Positions 8,096-17,162 of a stretch of 64,000 nucleotides of DNA are shown piece after piece. Every line of letters starts with the position of its first letter. Position 1 is the stretch's first letter. Origin of the DNA: UBA2329 sp964577215 (GTDB taxonomy: Bacteria > Bacteroidota > Bacteroidia > Chitinophagales > Saprospiraceae); assembly GCA_964577215.1 (NCBI GenBank), contig CAZNYK010000002.1, positions 1 to 64,000 of the forward strand. The letters are read 5' to 3'. The notes beneath the pieces are model-generated. The model was given only the letters and a program-made list of their open reading frames with translations. It searched no databases and was not told the DNA's origin. The position numbers and the translations under genes were made by a program.

Positions 8096-9631
8096 TTACC
8101 GGGTTACCACCACCCTTCGCACTTCCCGGCCTTCCTCCTGGTCGAGTGCGAGAATATATATCCCTGCCTGAAGGCCTTCTACACTGAATTCAAAACTCGA
8201 ACTGCCCGAATTAATGCGGTGCCTGCCCAAGTGTTGGACCAACTGCCCTGCGGGATTGTACAACGAGAACATCCCTTCAAAGCCGCGGCCTGCCTGTAAA
8301 TCCACCTGCAAAGTGCCCTGTGTTACAACCGGGTTGGGAGATACCGTCCAGGAATTGAGACCGGCAATTTCCCTCGTGCTTACTGTCATATTGTTGGTGC
8401 GAAAACTTTGGGCTGTTGTAAATGGGGCGCATGTGCGGTATGCATTGTAAGGGCGCACTCTCCAGAAATAGGTTTTGTTGGGTTGAAGCGTGTTGACGGT
8501 ATGGGAGGCGCCGCCGGAAACCACAATAGTGACAGGATTGGAAGAAAATTGTTGGTTTTCTGCAATTTCAAGCAGATGAAAATCAGCCCCTGCCACGCTT
8601 GACCATTGGAAGGTAACCGAGTTATATCCCGGTGTGAATTCGTTGTTGATGGGAAAAATGAGATTGGGCGCCGCCGTTATCTCAGTGAGGTTGGGCGTTG
8701 TGTTTGGCCGGAGGTAGTTTCTGGAAGAGTGGTTGTAATCCATCCACATCAGGTCTTGCTGCGTTTGCGAAAAATAGTAGTCATCCCGGGTGCAATTCAG
8801 AAAGTAGCTCATGAAGAGCTGTTCATCCGGGTTGATGAGAACGCCTGTGGGGTCTTGGGCAACGTTGTAATTACAGCCGTTGAAACCCAATCCGTTATAA
8901 TCGGGGGGCGTATCGCAGATAAAGTCTCCGCCTGTTTGGCAATTGGAGCCGTCCTGGCGCTCAGTGGGTACGCCGCCCGGCGACATGGCCGGCGCCGGAT
9001 TCCCGATGGCAGGAGACCAGGGCGTATTATCCCAACCGTTGTGGGTATGCTTCAAGCTGAAAAAATGACCCACCTCGTGGGGCAATGTCACAGAGTTGGC
9101 ATTGGTTTCGCTGCGCCGGATGACCATCCAGTCGCGCTGGGGAGAGTAGTAACCGAGTACCGTACCGGGCGGGTCGTTGGGCGAGGGCGGCGACCCCGCA
9201 GCTACATCCACGATCCATACATTCATAGCGGCATTGTCTCTCAGCACATTCATAATGAGACCCGCGCTGTACTGGGTAGTATAGATCCCGTTGTTGTTGA
9301 TATTGTCGTTGAGCGCTTTGATATAGAACTGCATGTCCATATCCGCGAAATCCTGGTTTAGCTTGCACAACTGATTCAGCACCTGAGCATGGGATACCCT
9401 GCCGAAGCCGGCGCCGTTGGCCACCATGTGGAAGGTAACAGGTACGTACACCGTGCTACGGAATTGTAAAGGGTTATCCTCCAGCAGTTGCTTATTGCGC
9501 AGCAACCGGCCGGTGAGGATGTCATCCCATTCCGCATTGTGGCCGTTTCCGCAGTAATTGTGATTTGTTTGAGCCTGAAGCGTGAAAAAGGTAGAAAGGA
9601 AAAGAAAGGTAAAAAAGAGCGCCCTCCGCAT
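8096..9631 (-). CDS. Secreted M43 metalloprotease, tandem paralogue, with T9SS sorting domain
   Basis: 511 residues, colinear and very similar along its full length to the 6497-8029 protein. It has a signal peptide (FFTLQAQ), zinc motif HEVGHFFSLKH (His185, Glu186, His189, His195), the same CDTPPDYNG block, a fibronectin-like domain (YFWRVRPYNAYRTC) and a sorting domain starting WTVSPNPVVTQG. Differences are spread evenly, which indicates an old tandem duplication rather than an assembly repeat. The start MRRALFFTFLFLSTFF gives a normal signal peptide. Probably first in a two-gene unit. Substrates are unknown; M43 enzymes degrade extracellular proteins such as gelatin. Confidence 0.9.
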   Translation of the reverse strand: MRRALFFTFLFLSTFFTLQAQTNHNYCGNGHNAEWDDILTGRLLRNKQLLEDNPLQFRSTVYVPVTFHMVANGAGFGRVSHAQVLNQLCKLNQDFADMDMQFYIKALNDNINNNGIYTTQYSAGLIMNVLRDNAAMNVWIVDVAAGSPPSPNDPPGTVLGYYSPQRDWMVIRRSETNANSVTLPHEVGHFFSLKHTHNGWDNTPWSPAIGNPAPAMSPGGVPTERQDGSNCQTGGDFICDTPPDYNGLGFNGCNYNVAQDPTGVLINPDEQLFMSYFLNCTRDDYYFSQTQQDLMWMDYNHSSRNYLRPNTTPNLTEITAAPNLIFPINNEFTPGYNSVTFQWSSVAGADFHLLEIAENQQFSSNPVTIVVSGGASHTVNTLQPNKTYFWRVRPYNAYRTCAPFTTAQSFRTNNMTVSTREIAGLNSWTVSPNPVVTQGTLQVDLQAGRGFEGMFSLYNPAGQLVQHLGRHRINSGSSSFEFSVEGLQAGIYILALDQEEGREVRRVVVTR

Positions 9632-9801
9632 ATTTGAATTGTTTTGATTTACTTACAGACCACAAAATTAACACTCTTTCCTCGCATTCGTTTCATGCGC
9701 TATGCAATTTATCCGACATTGAGCGCGTAAACAACAGCACAAAAAACTTTGGTAGAGTAATCCTGTGCATTTGTCTATACCAAATGATTGCTGGAAACTA
9801 T

Positions 9802-9809
9802 TATCTTTG
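9802..9809 (+). promoter_or_regulatory. Candidate Bacteroidota -7 element of the 9847 cassette
   Basis: TATCTTTG matches the Bacteroidota TAnnTTTG -7 box, 37 bases before the ATG at 9847. No well-spaced TTG is present: the nearest are 11 and 28 bases upstream against a usual spacing near 19-21. The call is therefore weak. Confidence 0.35.
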
Positions 9810-9846
9810 CTTTTGCTTAATTAACTCTGTGTAAGTTGAGAATGAT

Positions 9847-10506
9847 ATGCTCAAAAATTTGAAGTCATTGTTCATCGTGGAGGAGGCAAAGCCTAAACAG
9901 CCGGCTGCTGAAGACAGCGCCCAGAACAAACAGGAAAGCGCCGGGGTGCAAGCCCACACCATCAACCAATCTGAAGAAGGCCGCCCCGGTCAAGTAGATC
10001 GGAAATTCATGGATATTCTCTTCAAAGCCATGGAGAGCAATAATCCTGAAGGTTTCGACTACATGGAATTCAGGCAATCACTCAACTCGCTGAAAAAAAT
10101 GCCGATGGATGATCAAACACGCTTCCAATCGGCTTTCGCCATGGCCCAGACCCTGGGCGCCACCCCGTCTACCTTGCTCGATTCGGCCATGCACTACATA
10201 GCTGTGCTAAAGCGCGAAGAAGAACAATTTGAACTCGCGCTCACTGCCCAGAAATCAAAACAAATCGGAAGCAAAGAACAGGAAATCGGTAAATTGGAAC
10301 AAAATATCCAGGCTAAAACCGAGCAAATCCAGAAGCTCAATGCGGAAATCGAGGCCAATCAAAAGCAGTTAGAGGTTCTTCGCCGCGATATTGCCGAAGC
10401 AGCCGTCAAGGTGGAAACCACCAAGAATGACTTTATTGCGTCATACAATTCATTGGTGGAGCAAATCCAGGCGGATGTGGAGCATATGAAAAAGTTCTTG
10501 AAATAA
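9847..10506 (+). CDS. Unknown coiled-coil protein, first gene of a three-gene envelope cassette
   Basis: 219 residues, no signal peptide and no membrane segment, so probably cytoplasmic. Residues 1-50 are polar and low in complexity (KPKQPAAEDSAQNKQESAG). Residues 52-125 form a compact helical part (FMDILFKAMESNNPEGFDYM). Residues 130-219 are a long coiled coil rich in K, E and Q (SKEQEIGKLEQNIQAKTEQI). I do not recognise a family. It is 25 bp upstream of the membrane gene at 10532 and 71 bp below the presumed promoter. It may be the soluble partner of the PspA-like protein that follows; that is inference from context and coiled-coil content only. Confidence 0.75.
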   Translation: MLKNLKSLFIVEEAKPKQPAAEDSAQNKQESAGVQAHTINQSEEGRPGQVDRKFMDILFKAMESNNPEGFDYMEFRQSLNSLKKMPMDDQTRFQSAFAMAQTLGATPSTLLDSAMHYIAVLKREEEQFELALTAQKSKQIGSKEQEIGKLEQNIQAKTEQIQKLNAEIEANQKQLEVLRRDIAEAAVKVETTKNDFIASYNSLVEQIQADVEHMKKFLK

Positions 10507-10531
10507 CCACTCACTAAAATTTTGCAATACA

Positions 10532-11557
10532 ATGGATTCCACTATGCAAGACATGAAGCCCAAAACCTTCTGGAAACGTCCGGAAGGCATCACCGGCCTT
10601 ATCTTTTTGGCCGCCCTCGCCGCCGGCGGCGTATATTTGGTAACGGCTTTGCCCTGGGCCACCATATTCGCCAATACATTGTATCTGGCCGGTACCTTAG
10701 CCGTGTTGGGCGCCGTCGTATACATGGTACTTGATCCCAAGGTACGCAACCTTGCCTGGTATATGTACAAAAGCGTGATGCGCTCCGTCACCGGCCTTTT
10801 CGTGCAAATTGACCCGGTAGGCATTCTCAAGTCCTATGTGGAAAGCCTCCAGGAGAACCTGCGCAAAATGAACAAACAAATAAGCCAGTTGCGCGGGCAA
10901 ATGCATAAGTTGCAGGAGATCATCCACAATAATAAAAAACAGATAGAGAGCAACTTGCAACTCGCCAGCAAAGCCAGGGAAAGCAACAAGCAAAACATTA
11001 TGATCCTCAAGTCGAGGCAGGCAGGCAGACTGAAGGATTCCAACCTCAAATTGGAAGATCTCTATCGCAAGATGGAAATCTTGTACCGGGTGTTGACCAA
11101 AATGTACGAGAATTCTCAAATCCTGATGGAAGACATCCAGGACCAGGTCATGGTCAAAGAACAGGAACGCAAAGCCATCCATGCCAGTTATGGCGCCATG
11201 CGCTCTGCCATGAGCGTCATCTCCGGCGACCCCGACAAACGCGCCATGTTCGATATGGCTATGGAATCAATTGCCGAAGATGTAGCCAACAAAGTGGGTG
11301 AGATGGAGCGATTCATGGAAATGTCTTCCAGCTTTATGGATTCTATTGACCTGCAAAACGGCATCTTCGAAGAAGAAGGACTCAAAATGCTGGAAAAATG
11401 GGAACAGGAAGGCGTATCGCTTATCCTGGGCAAGGAAAAGGAAACTCTGCTTTTGCAAGCCAACAACCCTAATGAAGTGCTCGATCTGAACGCTCCTGTC
11501 AAACAGGCCGTGCGTGAACCGGGCCACAAGAATCAGTACGATACTCTTTTTGAATAA
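10532..11557 (+). CDS. Membrane protein with PspA/IM30-like helical domain
   Basis: 341 residues. Two hydrophobic helices near the N-terminus (ITGLIFLAALAAGGVYLV and a second ending GAVVYMVL) precede a long amphipathic helical domain (residues about 95-310). Its start, DPVGILKSYVESLQENLRKM, resembles the beginning of the PspA/Vipp1 fold (DPEKMIRLIIQEMEE-like). Several coiled-coil helices follow. True PspA lacks the two membrane helices, so this is at most a membrane-anchored relative; a TelA-like or unrelated coiled coil is possible. The C-terminus (LNAPVKQAVREPGHKNQYDT) looks disordered. It lies between the coiled-coil gene and the SBP-OmpA gene, with spacings of 25 and 21 bp, so the three are probably one operon. 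Confidence 0.7.
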   Translation: MDSTMQDMKPKTFWKRPEGITGLIFLAALAAGGVYLVTALPWATIFANTLYLAGTLAVLGAVVYMVLDPKVRNLAWYMYKSVMRSVTGLFVQIDPVGILKSYVESLQENLRKMNKQISQLRGQMHKLQEIIHNNKKQIESNLQLASKARESNKQNIMILKSRQAGRLKDSNLKLEDLYRKMEILYRVLTKMYENSQILMEDIQDQVMVKEQERKAIHASYGAMRSAMSVISGDPDKRAMFDMAMESIAEDVANKVGEMERFMEMSSSFMDSIDLQNGIFEEEGLKMLEKWEQEGVSLILGKEKETLLLQANNPNEVLDLNAPVKQAVREPGHKNQYDTLFE

Positions 11558-11578
11558 TCTCTAAAACTCCATAGAATC

Positions 11579-13144
11579 ATGGCACAAAGACTCACCACGT
11601 TTTCAAAGTTTCTCATTGTAGCCGCAGTTGTGGGCGGCGCCTTCCTCGGCATTCGATATTTGCAAGGCAGCGGCATGCTGGGCGGCGGAGATTCAGCCGG
11701 CAATGCGGCAAAGAAAGAAGGGCGTTCCTCCGGCGGATTCAAATCTTCCGATGTGATCAAAGTCGGCGTTGTGACCTGGGGCGGCTATGCCGGCGGTCAA
11801 TATTTCAACGAAGGTTTTGAAGCGAGCAAAGAATCCCGCTTTACCAAAGAGTACGGCATTCCGGTAGAATTCCAGGTGCTGGACGACTTCGAAGCCTCCC
11901 GCAATGCCTTTCGCGCCGACGAAGTGAACCTGCTCTGGAGTACTGTTGACGCTTTTCCCACCGAAGTCAACGGGCTTGCGGATTTCGACCCGGTGATCGT
12001 TTTCCAGGCCGACTGGTCGCGCGGAGGAGACGCCATTGTGGTGAGGCGCGGCATCACCAAAGTGTCTGACCTCAAAGGGAAAAAAATTGCCGTGGCAGAA
12101 ATGACTCCTTCCCACTCTTTCCTGCTGTGGCTGCTTGATGCAGGCGGCATTTCGGTTAAGGATATAGAAATCGTTCCCCAAGCCAGCGCTATCGATGCCG
12201 CAGAGGTCTTCAAAAGCCAAAAGGTGGATGCTGCCGTAGTATGGAGCCCCGACGATATTTTATGCACCAAAGCCGTTCCAGGTTCCCGCGTATTGGAAAG
12301 CACCCGCTCCGCCACCAATATCATAGCCGATATTTTCATCGCCAAAAGAGCCTGGGCCGAAGAAAACCGCGATAAACTGCAAAAGTTATACGAAGGCTGG
12401 ATGCGCGGCGCAGGGGAGATCAATTCCAGCGCTTCCGCTCGCCGCAAAGCCGCCGAAATCCTGGCGCGCGAGTTTACCGACAGGGGCACCGCGCTCAGTA
12501 CCGAAGAAGCTGCCCAAATGATCGGCAATGTGCGTCTTACCACGCACGGAGACAACCGCAACTTCTTCGGCCTCAACGCCGACTATAAAGGCGTGAACGG
12601 CAATGCCCTCTATTCCCGCATGTCTGACGTTTACGGAGGCCTGGGCTATATCGAAGGGGGACCGGTGCCGAATTGGCGCAGGGTGGCCTTCCCGGCCCTG
12701 GTGACGGCTGCATCGCTCGATGGGACGGAACATGCTGCCGAAGGGCAAAAAGAATTTGAAAAAGTAACGACAGAGGAGGGTAAAGAACGCGAGGCTTTTG
12801 CCAGCAAACAAGTATCCATCAGTTTTCGCACCGCCGAATTCCAGTTGGATGAAAACGCCAAGTACATTATCGATAAAGAGTTTGTTGAAATTGCCAAAGC
12901 CTTCGGCAACGCCCGTATCCGTATTGAAGGCAATACCGACAATATCGGCAGCAGGGAAAGCAATGTACGCTTGTCCCAACAACGCGCGCAGGCAGTTGCC
13001 AACTACCTCTCCCGCGAGCACGGCATGTCGGCTAACCGCTTCATCGTAGTGGGTAACGGCCCCGACAAACCGGTGGCGCCCAACACTACCGAGGATGGTC
13101 GCGCCAGAAACCGCCGTACTGACTTTGAACTGGTTCGGGATTAA
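11579..13144 (+). CDS. Periplasmic binding protein (NMT1/TauA type) fused to an OmpA domain
   Basis: 521 residues. An N-terminal membrane helix without a lipobox (FLIVAAVVGGAFLGIRYL) is followed by a glycine-rich linker. A periplasmic binding fold of the nitrate/sulfonate/thiamine-precursor type spans about residues 58-340 (VIKVGVVTWGGYAGGQYF; VSDLKGKKIAVAEMTPSHSF; SQKVDAAVVWSPDDI). An OmpA_C peptidoglycan-binding domain occupies about 415-521 (IRIEGNTDNIGSRESN; LSQQRAQAVANYL; GRARNRRTDFEL). The likely topology is inner-membrane anchor, periplasmic sensor and peptidoglycan tether. No permease or ATPase is nearby, so it is more plausibly a sensor or scaffold than a transporter part. A terminator follows directly. 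Confidence 0.85.
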   Translation: MAQRLTTFSKFLIVAAVVGGAFLGIRYLQGSGMLGGGDSAGNAAKKEGRSSGGFKSSDVIKVGVVTWGGYAGGQYFNEGFEASKESRFTKEYGIPVEFQVLDDFEASRNAFRADEVNLLWSTVDAFPTEVNGLADFDPVIVFQADWSRGGDAIVVRRGITKVSDLKGKKIAVAEMTPSHSFLLWLLDAGGISVKDIEIVPQASAIDAAEVFKSQKVDAAVVWSPDDILCTKAVPGSRVLESTRSATNIIADIFIAKRAWAEENRDKLQKLYEGWMRGAGEINSSASARRKAAEILAREFTDRGTALSTEEAAQMIGNVRLTTHGDNRNFFGLNADYKGVNGNALYSRMSDVYGGLGYIEGGPVPNWRRVAFPALVTAASLDGTEHAAEGQKEFEKVTTEEGKEREAFASKQVSISFRTAEFQLDENAKYIIDKEFVEIAKAFGNARIRIEGNTDNIGSRESNVRLSQQRAQAVANYLSREHGMSANRFIVVGNGPDKPVAPNTTEDGRARNRRTDFELVRD

Positions 13145-13148
13145 TAGT

Positions 13149-13185
13149 TCAATGGCCCTGCGACTCCACCCCGCAGGGCCATTGA
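13149..13185 (+). terminator. Intrinsic terminator after the SBP-OmpA gene
   Basis: A perfect 14-bp inverted repeat (TCAATGGCCCTGCG at 13149-13162 and its complement at 13172-13185) with a 9-base loop, 5 bp after the stop codon. A T-run (TTCATTTTTT) follows only after a further GC stretch, so the tail is imperfect. It separates the three-gene cassette from the NagB-LmbE gene. Confidence 0.8.
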
Positions 13186-13242
13186 GCCTTGGCCCGGCCT
13201 TTCATTTTTTACCCAATAATTCATTACTCAACACGTTCTCTC

Positions 13243-15168
13243 ATGCTTGAGGCACACAAAACGCTAAAATACCAACTTAAATCTTTAGAAAAAATTCCGG
13301 TCAAGATATGGGACGACCCCAAAGAAGGGTCTATTCACCTCGCCCGTTCTCTTGCCCTCGCCATCCGGCAAAAACAACAAGACGGAGAAAAAATCGTACT
13401 GGGCCTGGCTACAGGCTCCTCCCCTATCCAGGTGTATTCCGAACTCGTTCGCCTGCACCGGGAAGAAGGCCTTAGCTTTAAAAATGTGATCACCTTCAAC
13501 CTCGACGAATACTATCCTATGCAGCCTGAAGCGCAGCAAAGCTATGTGCGCTTCATGCGGGAGTACCTTTTCGATCATGTGGATATTGACCCCAGTAACA
13601 TTCACATCCCCGAGGGCTCCATACCAATGGAAGAGGTAGAAGCCTATTGCGAACGGTACGAAAAACTCATCGACCAGAATGGCGGCATTGATATCCAACT
13701 GCTCGGTATTGGCCGAACAGGGCACATAGGATTCAACGAACCCGGGTCATGGGAGGATTCCAAAACCCGTTTGGTGCGACTCGACGCCCTGACGCGCCGC
13801 GATGCCGTGAAAGATTTCAACCGGGAAGAAGAGGTGCCTTATCGCGCCATTACGATGGGCATCGGCAGCATAATGAAAGCCCGTACCATTTATCTTATGG
13901 CCTGGGGCAGCCACAAAGCGCAAGTTTTACGGGAGGCTGTGGAAGGGCCGGTTACGCCCTCCGTGCCTGCCACATTCCTTCAGCGCCACAACAATGTGAA
14001 AGTATATGCAGATGTGGCTGCCTGCGAAGAGCTCACCCGTATCAAAACGCCATGGTTGGTAGGCATGTGTCACTGGACGGAAGATTTAGTCTGCAAAGCG
14101 GTCGTCTGGTTATCCCTCAAAACGGGGAAACCAATTCTCAAACTTACCGACGAGGACTACAGCGAAAATAATCTCAGCGACCTCACTATTGAATACGACG
14201 ACGCCTACAACATCAATATCCGCATTTTTAACCGCCTGCAGCACACCATCTCCGGATGGCCCGGCGGTAAGCCCAATGCCGACGATACCAACCGGCCGGA
14301 ACGCGCCAAACCCGCTAAAAAGCGAGTTATCATCTTCAGCCCTCACCCCGACGACGATGTCATCTCCATGGGGGGCACCTTCCTGCGCCTGGTCGAACAA
14401 GGGCACGACGTACACGTGGCTTATCAAACCTCGGGCAATATTGCGGTGCACGACTACGACGCGCGCCGCTTTATGGAGTTCGTCCAGGAATTCACCCAGG
14501 CAACCGGCGTAGGCAATGATACAGTGGGAATGCTTTACCAAAAAGTCATGCAGTCGCTCAACCACAAACAATCTCAGGAAACTGACATTGAGGAAGTAAG
14601 GAAAATAAAGGGGTTCATCCGCCGGGGAGAAGCCCGTGCCGGCGCCCGGTTTTGCGGCCTGAACGACGATCATATCCACTTCCTGGATATGCCCTTCTAC
14701 GAAACCGGCCGAACCCGAAAAAAGCCCATCAGCGAGGAAGATGTGCGCCTCATCGTTGACCTGATGGAAAAAGTGAAACCGCACCAGGTATATGCCGCCG
14801 GCGACCTGGCCGACCCGCACGGCACGCACCGCGTTTGTTTGGATGCCATCTTTGAGGCCTTCCGGCAAATGAGCGACCGCCCATGGATGAAGGACTGCTG
14901 GCTGTGGCTGTACCGCGGCGCATGGCACGAGTGGAGCATTGATGAGATAGAAATGGCCGTGCCTATCAGCCCCAAACAATTGGAGCGCAAGCGCAGGGCC
15001 ATATTCATGCACCAAAGCCAGAAGGACCAACCGCCCTTCCCGGGCAGCGATGACCGCGAGTTCTGGCAGCGCGCAGAACAGCGCAACCGCGATACGGCCG
15101 GTATCTACCGCGCCCTCGGCCTGGCTGAATACGAGGCCATGGAAGCCTTCAGACGCTGGAAGTTTTAG
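13243..15168 (+). CDS. Glucosamine-6-phosphate deaminase-like / LmbE (PIG-L) deacetylase fusion
   Basis: 641 residues from the ATG at 13243. Residues about 20-270 are NagB-like: ATGSSPIQVYSELVRLH, NLDEYYPM (Asp88 equals the proton-shuttling Asp72 of E. coli NagB) and GIGRTGHIGFNEPGS. In this last motif His161 and Glu166 match His143 and Glu148, but Thr159 sits where E. coli has Asp141. Residues about 360-641 are an LmbE-type zinc deacetylase, with FSPHPDDDVISMGG and DPHGTHRVC as zinc-binding motifs. This fusion is known in Bacteroidota and is usually annotated nagB. Joint deacetylation and isomerisation of amino sugars is plausible but unproven. A sodium/solute symporter follows after 47 bp. 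Confidence 0.88.
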   Translation: MLEAHKTLKYQLKSLEKIPVKIWDDPKEGSIHLARSLALAIRQKQQDGEKIVLGLATGSSPIQVYSELVRLHREEGLSFKNVITFNLDEYYPMQPEAQQSYVRFMREYLFDHVDIDPSNIHIPEGSIPMEEVEAYCERYEKLIDQNGGIDIQLLGIGRTGHIGFNEPGSWEDSKTRLVRLDALTRRDAVKDFNREEEVPYRAITMGIGSIMKARTIYLMAWGSHKAQVLREAVEGPVTPSVPATFLQRHNNVKVYADVAACEELTRIKTPWLVGMCHWTEDLVCKAVVWLSLKTGKPILKLTDEDYSENNLSDLTIEYDDAYNINIRIFNRLQHTISGWPGGKPNADDTNRPERAKPAKKRVIIFSPHPDDDVISMGGTFLRLVEQGHDVHVAYQTSGNIAVHDYDARRFMEFVQEFTQATGVGNDTVGMLYQKVMQSLNHKQSQETDIEEVRKIKGFIRRGEARAGARFCGLNDDHIHFLDMPFYETGRTRKKPISEEDVRLIVDLMEKVKPHQVYAAGDLADPHGTHRVCLDAIFEAFRQMSDRPWMKDCWLWLYRGAWHEWSIDEIEMAVPISPKQLERKRRAIFMHQSQKDQPPFPGSDDREFWQRAEQRNRDTAGIYRALGLAEYEAMEAFRRWKF

Positions 15169-15215
15169 AAAAAAAATCACATCTGTCCTCTGCTCTGCCA
15201 TAAACGACGCACACC

Positions 15216-17144
15216 ATGCAACTCAACGCTACCGCCTGGGGCATCATCATCGCCTTTTTCGCTTTGTCTATGTTAATCGGCTTGCTGGCTTCCCGCCGGG
15301 CAGGCAAGAGTTTTTCGGAGTATTTTCTCTCCGGTCGCAACATGCCCTGGTGGCTGCTCGGTTTTTCCATGGTCGCTACCACCTTTTCAAGTGATACTCC
15401 TAACCTGGTTACCGATATTGTGCGCAACAACGGCATCGCCGGCAACTGGGTTTGGTGGGCATTTCTCCTGACCGGTATGCTTACCGTTTTTGTGTACGCC
15501 AAGTTGTGGCGTCGTTCAGGCATACGCACTGACCTCGAGTTCTATGAGTTGCGCTATAGCGGTAAGGCCGCCTCTTTTCTCAGAGGCTTTCGCGCCATAT
15601 ATCTCGGCGTGTTTTTCAACGTGGCTATCATGGCCACAGTATCTTTGGCTGCCATCAAAATAGGCGGGGTACTGTTGGGGTGGACACCTGAAAAAACCTT
15701 GCTCATCGCCGGAACCGTCACCGTGATCTACACCATGCTCGGCGGTTTGCGCGGTGTGGTGTGGACGGACTTCTTCCAGTTCATTCTCGCTATGACGGGA
15801 ATGGTGCTGGCCGCTATTTATGTGCTCAATCTTCCGGAGGTGGGCGGTTTGGGCAACCTGCTGCAAAACGAGGCCGTGAGCGGAAAGCTGAACTTCCTTC
15901 CAGATTTCAACGACCACAAAAACCTCCTTATTCTGCTCATCATTCCCTTAGCCGTTCAATGGTGGAGCGTATGGTATCCCGGCGCCGAACCCGGCGGAGG
16001 AGGATACATCGTACAGAGGATGCTTTCCGCCAAAAATGAAGAGCACGCAGTGGGCGCCACGCTTTTTTTCAACATAGCGCACTACGCCCTGCGCCCCTGG
16101 CCCTGGATATTGATAGCCCTGGCCTCCTTGGTGATCTTCCCGATGGACAGCCTGGAGCAGCGCAAACAAGCAGCAGAATCCCTGCGATCAGAAAGCATGA
16201 CGGCAGTCGTTCAGGCAATAAAAACGAACCCGGGCAGCGTCAGCGCAGCAGACCGCGAAAAGGTGCAGGCCCTTCGATTCCAGGAAAGCGGGCTTACTGC
16301 TCTTCGGCAGGCATTCCCCAAAAACCTGGTACCCGACGACAAAATCGGCCATGACCTCGCCTTTCCCGCCATGCTGGGCAAACTGCCGCCGGTCCTGCTC
16401 GGTTTGCTCATTGCCGCCCTCATTGCCGCTTTCATGTCTACAATTAGTACGCACCTCAACTGGGGTTCCTCCTATATTGTCAATGACTTTTACCGGCGTT
16501 TCCTCAAGCCGAAAGCAGAAGACAATGAATTGGTGCTTGTTGGCCGCTTGTCAACCGTAGTGCTGATGATCCTCTCAGCCTTGCTCGCACTGAAACTGAG
16601 CAGCGCGCTGGGCGCCTTCAATATACTTCTGCAAATTGGCGCCGGTACAGGGCTCATTTTTATCCTTCGCTGGTTTTGGTGGCGCATCAACGCGTACAGC
16701 GAGATCACGGCCATGATCGTTTCATTTCTCATCGCCCTGTACTTTCAGTTTTCGGCATTTGGTAAAGCGCAGCCCGATCATATCCGGTTGATCCTGGGCG
16801 TGGCCGTGACTACATTGGCCTGGGTGAGCGTGACCTTGTTAACCCGACCGACGAAACAATCCGTATTAGCGGATTTTTATGCCCTCATCCGGCCCCACGC
16901 CGCAGGATGGAGGCCGGTGATCGAAAAAGCCCGCGAAGAGGGCCATCCCGCCGGCGCGGCGGTATCCACCGGCAAATTGCCGCGAGAACTGGCTTGTATG
17001 ATCGCCGGTTGCTTTATGGTGTATGGCCTGCTATTTTCCATGGGTTACCTGCTATACGGACAAGCAATCTACGCCTTGCCCGGTTTAGCCATTTCAGCCA
17101 TAGCGGGGTGGATCATTGTCAGGAACTGGAGAGCGTTGCATTGA
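15216..17144 (+). CDS. Sodium/solute symporter (SSS family)
   Basis: 642-residue membrane transporter with about 13-14 membrane segments. The N-terminus resembles sugar- and sialic-acid-type SSS proteins: ALSMLIGLLASRRAGKSFSE, YFLSGRNMPWWLLGFSM, then the TFSSDTP core of the sodium site region. The long cytoplasmic insert at about residues 310-385 (MDSLEQRKQAAESL) is common in Bacteroidota members. The NagB-LmbE fusion directly upstream suggests an amino-sugar or N-acetylated sugar as substrate; this is inferred. The start is the ATG at 15216. It is convergent with the DUF4340 gene, 18 bp away, with no clear terminator between them. Confidence 0.92.
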   Translation: MQLNATAWGIIIAFFALSMLIGLLASRRAGKSFSEYFLSGRNMPWWLLGFSMVATTFSSDTPNLVTDIVRNNGIAGNWVWWAFLLTGMLTVFVYAKLWRRSGIRTDLEFYELRYSGKAASFLRGFRAIYLGVFFNVAIMATVSLAAIKIGGVLLGWTPEKTLLIAGTVTVIYTMLGGLRGVVWTDFFQFILAMTGMVLAAIYVLNLPEVGGLGNLLQNEAVSGKLNFLPDFNDHKNLLILLIIPLAVQWWSVWYPGAEPGGGGYIVQRMLSAKNEEHAVGATLFFNIAHYALRPWPWILIALASLVIFPMDSLEQRKQAAESLRSESMTAVVQAIKTNPGSVSAADREKVQALRFQESGLTALRQAFPKNLVPDDKIGHDLAFPAMLGKLPPVLLGLLIAALIAAFMSTISTHLNWGSSYIVNDFYRRFLKPKAEDNELVLVGRLSTVVLMILSALLALKLSSALGAFNILLQIGAGTGLIFILRWFWWRINAYSEITAMIVSFLIALYFQFSAFGKAQPDHIRLILGVAVTTLAWVSVTLLTRPTKQSVLADFYALIRPHAAGWRPVIEKAREEGHPAGAAVSTGKLPRELACMIAGCFMVYGLLFSMGYLLYGQAIYALPGLAISAIAGWIIVRNWRALH

Positions 17145-17162
17145 CCAAGCGGTTATCTTTGC

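Noticed and set aside
14110..15201. Minus-strand open frame of 363 codons opposite the LmbE domain
   Set aside because: Shadow of a clear LmbE reading frame.
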